Shown here piece after piece: positions 26,643 through 36,020 of a stretch of DNA of 64,000 nt. Position numbers and translations under genes: made by a program. The stretch is from the NCBI RefSeq assembly GCF_030758955.1, contig NZ_CP132360.1:1343777-1407776 (forward strand). Reading direction: 5' to 3'. A model generated the notes under the pieces. That model searched no databases. It was not told where the DNA came from and was given only the letters and a program-made list of their open reading frames with translations. Positions within the stretch are counted from its first letter, which is position 1, and each line of letters begins with the position of its first letter. This DNA is from Agrococcus beijingensis (GTDB lineage Bacteria; Actinomycetota; Actinomycetes; Actinomycetales; Microbacteriaceae).

Positions 26643-27586
26643 CCGACCTGACCGACGCGGTGGCCCCCGACGGCACGCGCTCCGCCGCCCGCTCCGCCGC
26701 CCGCCCCGCCGACGACACCGACGCCCAGGTCGGCGCCGGCGCACCCGAGCGCGTGGGCGTGCTCGGGGGCGGCCGCATGGGCGCGGGCATCGCGCACGCC
26801 TTCGTGCTGGCCGGCAGCCAGGTGGTGGTCGTCGAGCGCGACGCCGCCGCCGCGAGCGCCGCCGAGCAGCGGGTGGTCGACAGCCTGCGCCGCAGCGTCG
26901 AGCGCGGCTGGGCCGAGCCCCTCGACGAGCTCGCCGGCCGCCTGCGCGTCGCCGTCGACGTCGCCGCGTTCGTCGATTGCGACCTGGTGGTTGAGGCCGT
27001 GCCCGAGGACGAAGCACTGAAGGCGGATGCGCTGGCTCGCGTCGAGGCGGTCCTCTCCCCTGCCGCGTCGCTCGCCTCCAACACGTCGTCGATCTCGATC
27101 GACCGGCTCGCCGCGGTGCTCTCGCGCCCCGAGCGGTTCCTGGGCCTGCACTTCTTCAACCCGGTGCCGGCATCCGCCCTGGTGGAGATCGTGCTCGGGG
27201 AGGCCACCGCCCCCCAGCTCGCCAACAGCGCACGCACGTGGGTCGAGGCGATCGGCAAGACGCCGGTGACCGTGCACGACGCGCCGGGCTTCGCGAGCAG
27301 CCGGCTGGGCGTCGCGATCGGGCTCGAGGCGATCCGCATGGTCGAGGAGGGCGTCGCGAGCCCCGGCGACATCGACCTGGCCATGGAGCTCGGCTACAAG
27401 CACCCGGTGGGGCCGCTGCGCACGACCGACATCGTCGGCCTCGACGTGCGCCTCGGCATCGCCGAGCAGCTGCACCGCGAGCTGGGCGACCGCTTCGCGC
27501 CGCCGCAGCTGCTGCGCGACATGGTCGCCGAGGGCCGGCTCGGCAAGAAGAGCGGCCGCGGCTTCTACGACTGGAGCGCCGAGTGA
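26639..27586 (+). CDS. paaH: 3-hydroxyadipyl-CoA dehydrogenase
   Basis: 315-residue NAD-dependent 3-hydroxyacyl-CoA dehydrogenase. A ~35-residue Ala-rich extension precedes the Rossmann motif GVLGGGRMGAGIA. The catalytic His sits in LGLHFFNPVPAS near residue 165 and the C-terminal helical domain contains YKHPVGPLRTTD and GKKSGRGFYDW. Oxidises 3-hydroxyadipyl-CoA to 3-oxoadipyl-CoA, feeding the thiolase encoded two genes upstream. GTG start overlaps the paaF stop by four bases. Shorter than E. coli PaaH (~475), as in other actinobacteria. Confidence 0.92.
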   Translation: MTDLTDAVAPDGTRSAARSAARPADDTDAQVGAGAPERVGVLGGGRMGAGIAHAFVLAGSQVVVVERDAAAASAAEQRVVDSLRRSVERGWAEPLDELAGRLRVAVDVAAFVDCDLVVEAVPEDEALKADALARVEAVLSPAASLASNTSSISIDRLAAVLSRPERFLGLHFFNPVPASALVEIVLGEATAPQLANSARTWVEAIGKTPVTVHDAPGFASSRLGVAIGLEAIRMVEEGVASPGDIDLAMELGYKHPVGPLRTTDIVGLDVRLGIAEQLHRELGDRFAPPQLLRDMVAEGRLGKKSGRGFYDWSAE

Positions 27587-27616
27587 CCAAGCTCCGGCTG
27601 ACCCGCCGCCCCGCGC

Positions 27617-27710
27617 CGCACAACGCAAGCCGCAGCGCCACGATCCCCGCCCGACCGGGCCGACCCGACGCATCCGCCCATCAGCGCGCCGCACGGGCTT
27701 GCGTTGTGCG
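27617..27710. repeat. Inverted repeat with 64-bp spacer between paaH and paaZ
   Basis: CGCACAACGCAAGCC at 27617-27631 is exactly inverted as GGCTTGCGTTGTGCG at 27696-27710. The intervening sequence holds CCCGACCGGGC-type short stems. It ends 29 bases before paaZ, inside a co-directional gene block, so it is more likely a repeat element or attenuating hairpin than a full terminator. Confidence 0.75.
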
Positions 27711-27739
27711 CGACCGCTGACCGAACCATGGAGACGACG

Positions 27740-29836
27740 ATGACTGACACGACGATCACCCGCGCCCGACTGCTGCCCAGCTACGTGCGGGATGCCTGGT
27801 GGGAGCCCACCGAGGCCGACGCGAGCGACGCGACCGTAGTGCGCGACGCCTCCACCGGCGACGAGGTCGTGCGCGTCTCGACCAGCGGCCTCGACGTCGC
27901 CGCCGCCCTCGACCACGCCCGCACGGTCGGGCAGCACAGCCTGGCGCCGCTGACGTTCCACCAGCGGGCGATCCTGCTGAAGCAGTTCGCGCTCGCCCTC
28001 ACCGAGCGCAAGAGCGAGCTCTACGAGCTCTCGAGCCGCACCGGCGCGACGAAGAACGACTCGTGGGTCGACATCGACGGCGGCATCGGCGTGCTCTTCA
28101 CCTACTCGTCGAAGGGGCGGCGCGAGATGCCGCAGTCGACGATCTACCTCGACGGGGCGGTCGAGCCGCTGTCGAAGGACGGCTCGTTCCTCGCCCGCCA
28201 CATCTGCACGACGCTGCCGGGCGTCGCGGTGCAGATCAACGCGTTCAACTTCCCCGTCTGGGGCGCGCTCGAGAAGCTCGCGCCCGCGTTCCTCGCCGGC
28301 ATGCCGACGCTCATCAAGCCCGCGACGCCCACCGGCTACGTCGCCGAGCACATGGTGCGGATCCTCGCCGAGTCGGGCCTGCTCCCCGCGGGCGCGATCC
28401 AGATCGTCAACGGCTCGGCCCGCGACCTGCTCGACCACCTGGGCCTCGGCGACACGGTCGGCTTCACCGGCAGCGCCTCGACCGCCGACGCGCTGCGCCG
28501 CCACGAGGCCGTACAGGCGCGCGGCGTGCGCTTCACCGCCGAGACCGACTCGATCAACGCCTCGGTGCTCGGCCCCGACGCCACCCCGGGCACGCCCGAG
28601 TTCGACGCGTTCGTGCGCGGCGTGGTCGCCGAGATGACCGCGAAGGCCGGCCAGAAGTGCACGGCGATCCGGCGCGCGATCGTGCCGACGGGCATGACGG
28701 ATGCGGTCGCCGCCGCCGTGCGCGATCGGATCGCCGCGAAGGTGGTCGTCGGCGATCCGCGCGCCGAGGGCGTCACGATGGGGCCGCTCGCCTCGGTCGA
28801 GCAGCGCGACGAGGTGCTGCAGCAGGTGATGAAGCTGCGCGAGGGCGGCGGCGAGATCGTCGTCGGCGGCGACGCCGGCCACGTCACCCTCGCCGACGGC
28901 TCGCTCGGCGAGGCCGAGGGCGGCGCGTTCGTGGCCCCGACGCTGCTCGCGTTCAAGGACGCAGAGGCGGATGCGCTGCACAGCGTCGAGGCGTTCGGCC
29001 CCGTCGCGTCGCTCGTCGAGTACGGCTCGCCGGAGCAGGCGGCCGAGATCGTCGCCCGCGGCGGCGGATCGCTCGTCACCTCCGTCGCCTCGCACGACCC
29101 GGCGTTCGTGAGCGAGCTCGCACGCCGCATCGCCCCGCACAACGGCCGCATCCTGCTGCTCGACCGCGACGACATGCGCGCATCGACCGGCCACGGCTCT
29201 CCGCTGCCGATGCTCGTGCACGGCGGCCCGGGCCGCGCCGGCGGCGGCGAGGAGCTGGGCGGCATCCGCTCGGTGCTGCACCACATGCAGCGCACGGCCG
29301 TGCAGGGGTCGCCCGCCATGCTCACCGCGCTCACGGGTGTCTGGCACCCGGGGGCTCCGGCGTCGACGGCGGCACCGCATCCGTTCAGGAAGTCGCTCGC
29401 CGAGCTGCAGATCGGCGACCAGGTCGTCTCGGAGCGGCGCGAGATCACGCTCGACGACATCGAGCACTTCGCCGAGTTCACGGGCGACACGTTCTACGCG
29501 CACATGGATCAGGAGGCGGCCGAGGCGAACCCGTTCTTCCCGGGCCGCGTCGCGCACGGCTACCTGCTGCTGTCGTTCGCGGCCGGGCTGTTCGTCGAGC
29601 CGGCGGCGGGCCCCGTGCTGGCGAACACCGGCCTCGACAACCTGCGCTTCATGACGCCGGTCTCGCCCGGCGATTCGCTGCGGGTGACGCTCACCGCGAA
29701 GCAGATCACGCCGCGCGAGACCGACCCGTACGGCGAGGTGCGGTGGGATGCGGTGCTCACGAACCAGGACGACGAGACGGTCGCGCAGTACGACCTGCTG
29801 ACGTACGTCGCGAAGGAGCTCGAGCCCGGCTGGTAG
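27740..29836 (+). CDS. paaZ: Bifunctional oxepin-CoA hydrolase / semialdehyde dehydrogenase PaaZ
   Basis: 698-residue fusion that opens the ring of oxepin-CoA and oxidises the resulting aldehyde. Residues 1-~530 are an aldehyde dehydrogenase: Glu in FTAETDSINA near residue 273, catalytic Cys in AGQKCTAIRR near 311 and HGSPLPMLVHGGPGRAGGG near 495. Residues ~550-698 are a MaoC-like (R)-specific hydratase (EITLDDIEHFAEFTGD, FFPGRVAHGYLL). ATG 27740 is chosen for its GGAG six bases upstream; ATG 27728 is possible. Last gene of the paaJ block. Confidence 0.95.
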   Translation: MTDTTITRARLLPSYVRDAWWEPTEADASDATVVRDASTGDEVVRVSTSGLDVAAALDHARTVGQHSLAPLTFHQRAILLKQFALALTERKSELYELSSRTGATKNDSWVDIDGGIGVLFTYSSKGRREMPQSTIYLDGAVEPLSKDGSFLARHICTTLPGVAVQINAFNFPVWGALEKLAPAFLAGMPTLIKPATPTGYVAEHMVRILAESGLLPAGAIQIVNGSARDLLDHLGLGDTVGFTGSASTADALRRHEAVQARGVRFTAETDSINASVLGPDATPGTPEFDAFVRGVVAEMTAKAGQKCTAIRRAIVPTGMTDAVAAAVRDRIAAKVVVGDPRAEGVTMGPLASVEQRDEVLQQVMKLREGGGEIVVGGDAGHVTLADGSLGEAEGGAFVAPTLLAFKDAEADALHSVEAFGPVASLVEYGSPEQAAEIVARGGGSLVTSVASHDPAFVSELARRIAPHNGRILLLDRDDMRASTGHGSPLPMLVHGGPGRAGGGEELGGIRSVLHHMQRTAVQGSPAMLTALTGVWHPGAPASTAAPHPFRKSLAELQIGDQVVSERREITLDDIEHFAEFTGDTFYAHMDQEAAEANPFFPGRVAHGYLLLSFAAGLFVEPAAGPVLANTGLDNLRFMTPVSPGDSLRVTLTAKQITPRETDPYGEVRWDAVLTNQDDETVAQYDLLTYVAKELEPGW

Positions 29837-29844
29837 GTCGCGCG

Positions 29845-29928
29845 GTCACGAGAGGCGGAGATTCCACCGGACGCGGTGAGCTGCTCCGCCTTTCATGACG
29901 TTCGGCGAATTGCTCCGCCTTTCGTGAC
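29845..29928. repeat. Inverted/direct repeat cluster downstream of paaZ
   Basis: GTCACGAGAGGCGGAG at 29845-29860 is inverted, with one mismatch, at 29913-29928 and, with two mismatches, at 29884-29899. The latter two are direct copies of TGCTCCGCCTTTCRTGACG. A G-rich run of GGGGCTGGGGGCT type follows to about 30000. It may terminate paaZ transcription. No gene found in 29837-30132. Confidence 0.65.
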
Positions 29929-30132
29929 GACGGCTGGGGCTGGGGCTGGGGGCTGGGGGCTGCGGGTCGGACTGGGGCTGGGGCTCGGAGCTGGGGGGCG
30001 GCGGCCGCGGCCCGACCGAGCCGCGCCTTCCCGCCTCTGGCGCGCGCCGCGCAGCGGGGCGAGAATGCGCTCAGCGCGCGGATCGTCGGGTGCCGCCGAT
30101 CGACGGCGCGCGGCTCCCGCAGGAGGTGCGTC

Positions 30133-30537
30133 ATGGCCGACGCCGACAGGAACGCGCAGCACGAGGCAGTGGTCGAGCGGCTGATCGCGTGCATCAACGA
30201 CCGCGACATCGCGGTGATGGACGAGCTCTTCCACGAGGATGCGGTGATGGACTGGCCGCAGTCGGGCGAGCTCGTCGTGGGCGGCGACAACCGGCGCGGC
30301 ATCTACGGCGCCTTCCCGCAGCTGCCGACCATCACGCCGCGCCGCCTGGTGAGCGCAGGCGACCTGGTGATCGCCGAGGCGTCGCTCGACTACGGCGGCG
30401 GCACGCCCTACAAGACGGTCTTCATCTTCGAGTTCCGCGGCGACCGCATCATCCGCGAGACCGCCTACTGGAGCGAGCCGTTCGACCCGCCCGAGTGGCG
30501 CTCGCAGTGGGTCATCGCGCCCGATCAGGTCGACTGA
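30133..30537 (+). CDS. NTF2/SnoaL-like protein
   Basis: 134-residue cone-shaped NTF2-like fold: N-terminal helix HEAVVERLIACINDRDIAVMDELF, then the FHEDAVMDWPQSG strand and a C-terminal sheet (KTVFIFEFRGDRIIRETAYW). Members include isomerases and small ligand-binding proteins; catalytic identity cannot be inferred. The GETAYW/SEPFDPPEW end is typical of ketosteroid-isomerase-like SnoaL proteins. AGGAGG site before the ATG. Stand-alone gene between the paaZ end and the lower-GC ATPase segment. Confidence 0.8.
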   Translation: MADADRNAQHEAVVERLIACINDRDIAVMDELFHEDAVMDWPQSGELVVGGDNRRGIYGAFPQLPTITPRRLVSAGDLVIAEASLDYGGGTPYKTVFIFEFRGDRIIRETAYWSEPFDPPEWRSQWVIAPDQVD

Positions 30538-30618
30538 GCGCTCGATCACGAACGCGGATCGGGCGAGGGCGCAGCGGGTCGAAGGAGCACGCCCTTCCCC
30601 ATCGAGCCCTCGGCCGTT

Positions 30619-30657
30619 GGTAACTTTATCAGCACCCGATTGAGTGGTAAAGTTACC
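30619..30657. promoter_or_regulatory. Palindromic operator overlapping the ATPase promoter
   Basis: GGTAACTTTA (30619-30628) is perfectly inverted as TAAAGTTACC (30648-30657). TTTATC (30625-30630) and TAAAGT (30648-30653) are 17 bases apart and would act as -35 and -10, placing the start site at or next to the ATG at 30661. Self-regulation is likely but no separate regulator is present. Confidence 0.7.
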
Positions 30658-30660
30658 GCC

Positions 30661-31893
30661 ATGCGCAATCCGGTGGACAACCCATTCACGCCTGGCTCGG
30701 ACACCGTGCCCGAGGTCTGGGCCGGTCGCACAGAGCAATTGAGCGATTGGCGCGACGCCATGCGCCCGCGCCTCCTGAAGGGGCTCCCAGAACGAGGGCG
30801 CACGATCCTCGGGGAGCCGGGACTGGGCAAGTCCTCCCTCGTACGGCGGATCGCCCAACATGCCGAGCGCTCGGGTGATTGGGTGACGCCGCAGCTCCGG
30901 ATTCCGTTGGGTGCGGACCCCATGAAGCTCGTCGCGGCTGCCACCTTGCAGCTCGCCGACTCGGCTGGACTCGCGTCGTCGCGAGAGCGTCGGCTCAAGC
31001 AGCTCCTGCAGCGCGTCGAGGCTGTCGCCGTCAGCGGTGCATCTCTGAGCGTGCGCGGAAGCGAAGGCCCAGAGCCTCACACTGCGTTGACTGAGCTCCT
31101 CGTCGAAGTCGGGCGTGCAGCGATCGAGGCGCGCAAGGTTGCGTTGATTCACGTCGATGAGGTCCAGAACGTGACCGACGAGAGAGCGCTGTCTCAGCTG
31201 CTGATCGCGCTGGGTGACGCGATCACCTTTGAGACAGAAGTGACGCTTCCGGGCGGTGCTCAGATCAGGCGCACACTACCCATCGCCGTCTACCTCACGG
31301 GCCTCCCGGACTTCGAAGACAGAGCAGGAGCGCACAAGGGCGCGACCTTCGCACGCCGCTTCAAGACGACGCTCCTCGCGCCGATCGGCGACGATGACCT
31401 TGCGGGCGCACTGCAAGATTTCGTCGACCCCGGCTGGGAAGTCTCCGATGAGTCTGGCGGTGTGCAGCTCGTCCGCTTCGAACAGGACGCAGTGTCCGCG
31501 GTCATCGACCTCTGCCGAGGCGAGCCTTTCCTCTTCCAACTTGCTGGACAGCACGCCTGGAACGCTGACACCACTGACACGGTGACGCGCGAGCAGGTCG
31601 CCCGAGGGTGGCGCAGCGCGCAACGCGAGGCAGTGGCGCACGTTGAACGAATCCTCGGACGACTGCCGCAGCGCGAGCGCGAATTCGTGGAAGCGATGGC
31701 GCGAATACCAGCGCAGGAGCGTCGCCTCACTCGAATCGCAGCCGAGGCAGGATTCGCCAAGCCCTCCGATGCCGGAACGACGTCGCGACGGCTCGATACC
31801 GTTCGCGGCATCATCGAACGAGGCACCCAGTACACGTTCCGCCATCGTGCGCTCGAGGCATTCCTGACGAGCGATTGGCCGAACCTGGAGTGA
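30661..31893 (+). CDS. AAA+ ATPase with C-terminal winged-helix-like region, probably acquired
   Basis: 410-residue cytosolic P-loop ATPase of the AAA_16/Orc1-Cdc6-like type. Walker A is GEPGLGKSS near residue 46 and Walker B LIHVDEVQN near 160, followed by a sensor-1-like AVYLTGLPDF. The C-terminal ~110 residues (LPQREREFVEAMARIPAQERRL, RRLDTVRGIIERGTQYTFRH) resemble a winged helix and could bind DNA or a partner. Similar ATPases are found in TniB-type transposition modules, in defence systems and as solitary genes. No transposase or nuclease is adjacent. Lower GC and less biased codons than neighbours indicate horizontal transfer. ATG 30661 is seven bases after TAAAGT, so the mRNA is probably leaderless. 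Confidence 0.75.
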   Translation: MRNPVDNPFTPGSDTVPEVWAGRTEQLSDWRDAMRPRLLKGLPERGRTILGEPGLGKSSLVRRIAQHAERSGDWVTPQLRIPLGADPMKLVAAATLQLADSAGLASSRERRLKQLLQRVEAVAVSGASLSVRGSEGPEPHTALTELLVEVGRAAIEARKVALIHVDEVQNVTDERALSQLLIALGDAITFETEVTLPGGAQIRRTLPIAVYLTGLPDFEDRAGAHKGATFARRFKTTLLAPIGDDDLAGALQDFVDPGWEVSDESGGVQLVRFEQDAVSAVIDLCRGEPFLFQLAGQHAWNADTTDTVTREQVARGWRSAQREAVAHVERILGRLPQREREFVEAMARIPAQERRLTRIAAEAGFAKPSDAGTTSRRLDTVRGIIERGTQYTFRHRALEAFLTSDWPNLE

Positions 31894-31994
31894 CGAGTCT
31901 CGGCCATCGGCGGTCATCGATGCGGCTGTGCATCGGCGGGTCGCCAGGAGCGAGCCCGGCGGCTGCCTCTGGCGACGCCTACCGCACACGCGGG

Positions 31995-32032
31995 CGTCGG
32001 CCCGCGCGACCGATCGATCGCGCGGGCCGACG
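31995..32032. terminator. Bidirectional hairpin between convergent genes
   Basis: Perfect 15-bp stem (CGTCGGCCCGCGCGA, 31995-32009, with its complement 32018-32032) and 8-base loop, between the ATPase gene and the rpf-like gene. No T-run, as is common in high-GC actinobacteria. Confidence 0.85.
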
Positions 32033-32053
32033 TGCTGCTCGGAGCAGCCGAGG

Positions 32054-32926
<873 letters not shown>

Positions 32927-32942
32927 TCGGCGTGGCGAAATG

Positions 32943-33425
32943 TCAGGCGAGCAGCCCTCGCAGTAGCGCGAGGTCGTGCGAGTCGACCGGCCGCAGCTCG
33001 TACCCCTCGCGCAGCGAGATCAGCCGAGCGGCATCGGCGACGACCACCCGCTGCCCCGCGACCGAGCCGACCGCCCGCGACGCCGCCGGATGCACGATCG
33101 AGCCGCCGTCGAGCAGCGCCTGCACGCCGTCGCCGCCCGGCACGATGCGCATGGGGTGCAGGTCGACCGCCCGACTCGCAGCACCCTCCCCGGCGCGCAG
33201 CTCGACCCGAACGGGCAGCCAGTCGACCGCCACCCGGTAGCCGTCGCGCTCGAGCCAGCCCACCGCATCCGCCATCGCCGTCTCGTCGAGGAACACGTCG
33301 AGGTCGGCGTGCGGCCGCGTCTGCCTGCCGACCAGCGCATCGACCGCCCAGCCGCCGTTGCACTGGTAGACGACGCCGCGCGCCTCGAGCCAGGCGACGA
33401 CGCGCGCGACCTCGGAGCCCTGCAC
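32943..33425 (-). CDS. Nucleotidyltransferase resembling ANT(2'')/lincosamide enzymes
   Basis: 160-residue small nucleotidyltransferase. The active-site block NGGWAVDALVGRQ-TRPHADLDVF has the G-G-W and D-x-D pattern of AadB/LinA-type enzymes that adenylylate aminoglycosides or lincosamides. A later VDLHPMRIVPGGDG supplies the third acidic residue. Whether it modifies an antibiotic is unknown; many chromosomal members have other or no known substrates. GTG start at 33425 is only seven bases after the paaR stop, so it is probably co-transcribed with paaI-paaK-paaR, an odd partner for a catabolic regulator. Confidence 0.75.
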   Translation of the reverse strand: MQGSEVARVVAWLEARGVVYQCNGGWAVDALVGRQTRPHADLDVFLDETAMADAVGWLERDGYRVAVDWLPVRVELRAGEGAASRAVDLHPMRIVPGGDGVQALLDGGSIVHPAASRAVGSVAGQRVVVADAARLISLREGYELRPVDSHDLALLRGLLA

Positions 33426-33432
33426 GAGCGGC

Positions 33433-34044
33433 CTACAGCGACGAGGGCTCGCGCAGCCCCGTACGGATCAGCTCGAGCACCGAGTCGGCCAGCTGCTCCG
33501 GGCTCACGGGACCGTCGGGCCGGTACCACTCGACGATCGAGTTGACCATGCCGAAGGTAAGCCGCTCGGCGATGCGCGGCTCCATGTCGGGCCGCAGCGT
33601 GCCCTCGTCGCGCGACAGCTCGAACAGCGCGCGCAGCTTGCGGTCGATGTCGCGCCGCCGCCGCATCGCCTCGAGCTCGATCGGGGTGTTGCCGCGCAGC
33701 CGCAGCAGCAGCGTCACGAACGGCAGCTGCTCGCAGAGCACGAGCACCGCACCGCGCACGACGAAGCGGATGCGGCTCACGACGGCCCCCGTCGTCGCCT
33801 CCGGTGCGTCGAAGACGGCCTCGAGGGCGTCGAGCGCCCGGCCGAGCGCGACCTCGAGCATCTGCTCCTTCGAGGCGAAGTGGTGGTAGATCGCCGACTT
33901 CGACAGCCCCAGCTTCTCGGCGATCGAGCCGAGCGATGCGGCGTCGTAGCCGCGCTCGTTGAACACGCCGACGACCACCTCGAGCATCGAGTCGCGGTCG
34001 TAGCCGGGGCGGCCGCGGCGGGTGGGGTCGGCGGTGGTGGTCAT
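33433..34044 (-). CDS. paaR: TetR-family regulator of phenylacetate genes (PaaR candidate)
   Basis: 203-residue TetR repressor. N-terminal helix-turn-helix: SMLEVVVGVFNERGYDAASL, then LGLSKSAIYHHFASKEQML with the usual YHHF recognition-helix end. The C-terminal ligand domain contains a short Arg-rich helix (MRRRRDIDRKLRALFEL). By position inside the paa cluster and by the shared 22-bp palindromic site before paaJ and between paaI and paaA, it is the likely phenylacetyl-CoA-responsive repressor, replacing PaaX of proteobacteria. Expressed downstream of paaK. Confidence 0.85.
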   Translation of the reverse strand: MTTTADPTRRGRPGYDRDSMLEVVVGVFNERGYDAASLGSIAEKLGLSKSAIYHHFASKEQMLEVALGRALDALEAVFDAPEATTGAVVSRIRFVVRGAVLVLCEQLPFVTLLLRLRGNTPIELEAMRRRRDIDRKLRALFELSRDEGTLRPDMEPRIAERLTFGMVNSIVEWYRPDGPVSPEQLADSVLELIRTGLREPSSL

Positions 34045-34070
34045 CGATCAATCCTCACGCATGGGGTGTT

Positions 34071-34113
34071 GGTCTCGATACGCGGCCGGGCTGCGCCCGG
34101 CAGCTACTCGACC
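34071..34113. repeat. Palindromic repeat, family B (GGTCTCGATACG...CTACTCGACC)
   Basis: GGTCTCGATACG, inner stem CCGGGC-TGC-GCCCGG, then CTACTCGACC. The TCGA outer stems pair while the TACG and CTAC boxes do not. It contains the paaK stop codon (in CTACTCGA). Two more copies lie at 39980-40058. I recall this motif as frequent in Microbacteriaceae intergenic DNA. Confidence 0.85.
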
Positions 34114-35426
34114 GGCGGGGTGGTGCGGAAGTCGTAGACGCGCTTGTACTTGCCCTCGGAGCGCGGCAGCGAGCCGGCCGGCACGATCTCGACGTCGACG
34201 GTCGTGCCGATGCGCTCCTTGATGCGCAGCTTCAGGATCTCGGCGGCCGCGGTCGACACCACCGGCTTCACGCCCGGGGTGCACTCGATCTTGACGACGA
34301 GCCCGTCCATCTGCCCGCGCTTCACGAGCTCGAGGATGAAGTGCGGCGTCAGGTGCTCGATCTCGAGCGCGATCTCCTCGATCTGCGTCGGGAAGAGGTT
34401 CACGCCGCGCAGGATGATCATGTCGTCGTTGCGGCCGGTGATCTTCTCGATGCGCCGCATCGTGGGCTGCGCGGTGCCCGGCAGCAGCCGCGTCAGATCG
34501 CGGGTGCGGTAGCGCAGCACCGGGAACGCCGTCTTCGTCAGCGACGTGAAGACCAGCTCGCCCATCTGGCCGTCGGGCAGCACCTCGCCCGTGTCGCCGT
34601 CGATGACCTCGGGCAGGAAGTGGTCCTCCCAGATGGTCGGGCCGTCCTTCGTGATCGCCGACTCGCTCGCGACGCCCGGGCCCATGACCTCGGACAGGCC
34701 GTAGATGTCGACCGCGACCAGACCCATCCGCCGTTCGAGCTCTGCCCGCATCTCGTTGGTCCACGGCTCGGCGCCGCAGATGGCGATCTTCAGCGACGAC
34801 TCGCGAGGGTCGAGCCCGGCGTCCTCGAAGGCGTCGGCGATCGTCAGCAGGTACGAGGGCGTGCACATGATCGCGTCGGGCTTGAAGTCGTTGATCAGCT
34901 GCACCTGCCGCGTCGTGCCGCCGCCCGAGACGGGGATGACCGTCGCGCCGAGGCGCTCGATGCCCGCGTGGGCGCCGAGGCCGCCGGTGAACAGGCCGTA
35001 GCCGTAGGCGTTGTGCACCTTCATGCCCGGGCGCACGCCGGCGGCGCGCAGCGAACGGGCGACGAGGTCGGCCCAGTGGTCGAGGTCGGCCTGCGTGTAG
35101 CCGACGACCGTCGGGCGGCCGGTGGTGCCGGAGGAGGCGTGGATGCGCACCACCTGCTCCATCGGCACCGCGAACATGCCGAAGGGGTACGACTGGCGCA
35201 GGTCCTCCTTCGTGGTGAAGGGCAGCTTCGCGATGTCGTCGAGCGTGCGGATGTCGTCGGGGTGCACGCCGGCCTGGTCGAGCTTCTGCGTGTAGGTGGG
35301 CACGTTCGCGTAGGCGTGCCGCACGGTCTGCTGCAGCCGCTCGAGCTGCAGGGCGCGCAGCTCGTCGAGCGACAGCCGCTCGCCGCTGTCGCGGAGGTGA
35401 TCGGATGCGGTGGGCTGGTCGAGCAT
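34104..35426 (-). CDS. paaK: Phenylacetate-CoA ligase
   Basis: 440-residue AMP-forming ligase catalysing the first step, phenylacetate + CoA + ATP to phenylacetyl-CoA. Signature motifs: HASSGTTGRPTVVGYT near residue 98, IYGLSEVMGPGVA near 243, GRNDDMIILRGVNLFP near 338 and the C-terminal catalytic Lys region EGKYKRVYDF. ATG 35426 has AGGAG at correct spacing; an upstream in-frame ATG at 35447 lacks one. Follows paaI by 26 bases on the same strand; its stop codon lies within a family B repeat. Confidence 0.96.
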   Translation of the reverse strand: MLDQPTASDHLRDSGERLSLDELRALQLERLQQTVRHAYANVPTYTQKLDQAGVHPDDIRTLDDIAKLPFTTKEDLRQSYPFGMFAVPMEQVVRIHASSGTTGRPTVVGYTQADLDHWADLVARSLRAAGVRPGMKVHNAYGYGLFTGGLGAHAGIERLGATVIPVSGGGTTRQVQLINDFKPDAIMCTPSYLLTIADAFEDAGLDPRESSLKIAICGAEPWTNEMRAELERRMGLVAVDIYGLSEVMGPGVASESAITKDGPTIWEDHFLPEVIDGDTGEVLPDGQMGELVFTSLTKTAFPVLRYRTRDLTRLLPGTAQPTMRRIEKITGRNDDMIILRGVNLFPTQIEEIALEIEHLTPHFILELVKRGQMDGLVVKIECTPGVKPVVSTAAAEILKLRIKERIGTTVDVEIVPAGSLPRSEGKYKRVYDFRTTPPVE

Positions 35427-35452
35427 CGTCGCTCCTGTCGTGTGCATGGGGA

Positions 35453-35914
35453 TCAGGCGGGGCCGCCGGCGCCCGCCGGGGTGGCCGCGGGGTCGATGGA
35501 CGGCGCGGTGCGGTTGGTGGAGAAGGAGCGGCCGCGGAACTCGGCGACCGTCTCGCCGGTCTCGTCGACGATGGAGACGTCGTAGATGCCGTTGCGCCCG
35601 CTCTTCCAGCGCCGCTCGGCGGTCGCGGTCAGCGTCTGGCCGGCGTGCGTGGCCTTCGCGAAGGTGATGTCGGCGCCCGAGGCGACGGTCACGTGCGCGT
35701 CCTCGTTGCAGGCGTAGGCGAAGGCGGTGTCGGCGAGCGTGAAGACCAGCCCGCCGTGGGTGATGCCGAAGCCGTTCACCATGCCTTCGGTGATGTCCAT
35801 GGTGAGCACGGCGCGGCCGCGCTCGAGCTCGGCGATCTCGATGCCGAAGGTCTCCTTCGCGCGATCGGTCTCGGCCATCACCGTGGCCAGCCAGGTGTCG
35901 TCTCTGGTCGTCAT
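35453..35914 (-). CDS. paaI: Phenylacetyl-CoA-pathway thioesterase PaaI
   Basis: 153-residue hot-dog thioesterase. ITHGGLVFTLADTAFAYACN near residue 50 is the PaaI/YdiI signature, with the HGG turn and the acidic residue in LADTAF. It hydrolyses dead-end or excess ring-hydroxylated phenylacetyl-CoA derivatives, freeing CoA. GGAG site before ATG 35914. First gene of the paaI-paaK-paaR operon, divergent from paaA across 106 bp that carries the shared operator. Confidence 0.92.
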   Translation of the reverse strand: MTTRDDTWLATVMAETDRAKETFGIEIAELERGRAVLTMDITEGMVNGFGITHGGLVFTLADTAFAYACNEDAHVTVASGADITFAKATHAGQTLTATAERRWKSGRNGIYDVSIVDETGETVAEFRGRSFSTNRTAPSIDPAATPAGAGGPA

Positions 35915-35933
35915 GCACGCTCCATTGCGCTCG

Positions 35934-35987
35934 TTGCGGTCTCGCCAGCGCCGAGTCTATACTTACTGAACGTTCGGTCACTAATTC
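35934..35987. promoter_or_regulatory. Divergent paaI/paaA promoters with PaaR operator
   Basis: Plus strand: -35 TTGCGG (35934-35939), 18-base spacer, -10 TATACT (35958-35963). Minus strand: -35 TTAGTG (35984-35979), 17-base spacer, -10 TATAGA (35961-35956). The near-palindrome TTACTGAAC/GTTCGGTCA at 35962-35979 lies inside the minus-strand spacer and just after the plus-strand -10, so one bound repressor would block both. 35966-35987 repeats the paaJ site with one change. Confidence 0.8.
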
Positions 35988-36020
35988 ATTTCCGGGCGCT
36001 ACCACCTGGAGGAGTCGACG

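Noticed and set aside
30661..31893. TniB of a Tn7/Tn5053-like transposon
   Set aside because: No TniA/TniQ genes or transposon ends nearby; ATPase kept as unclassified AAA+.
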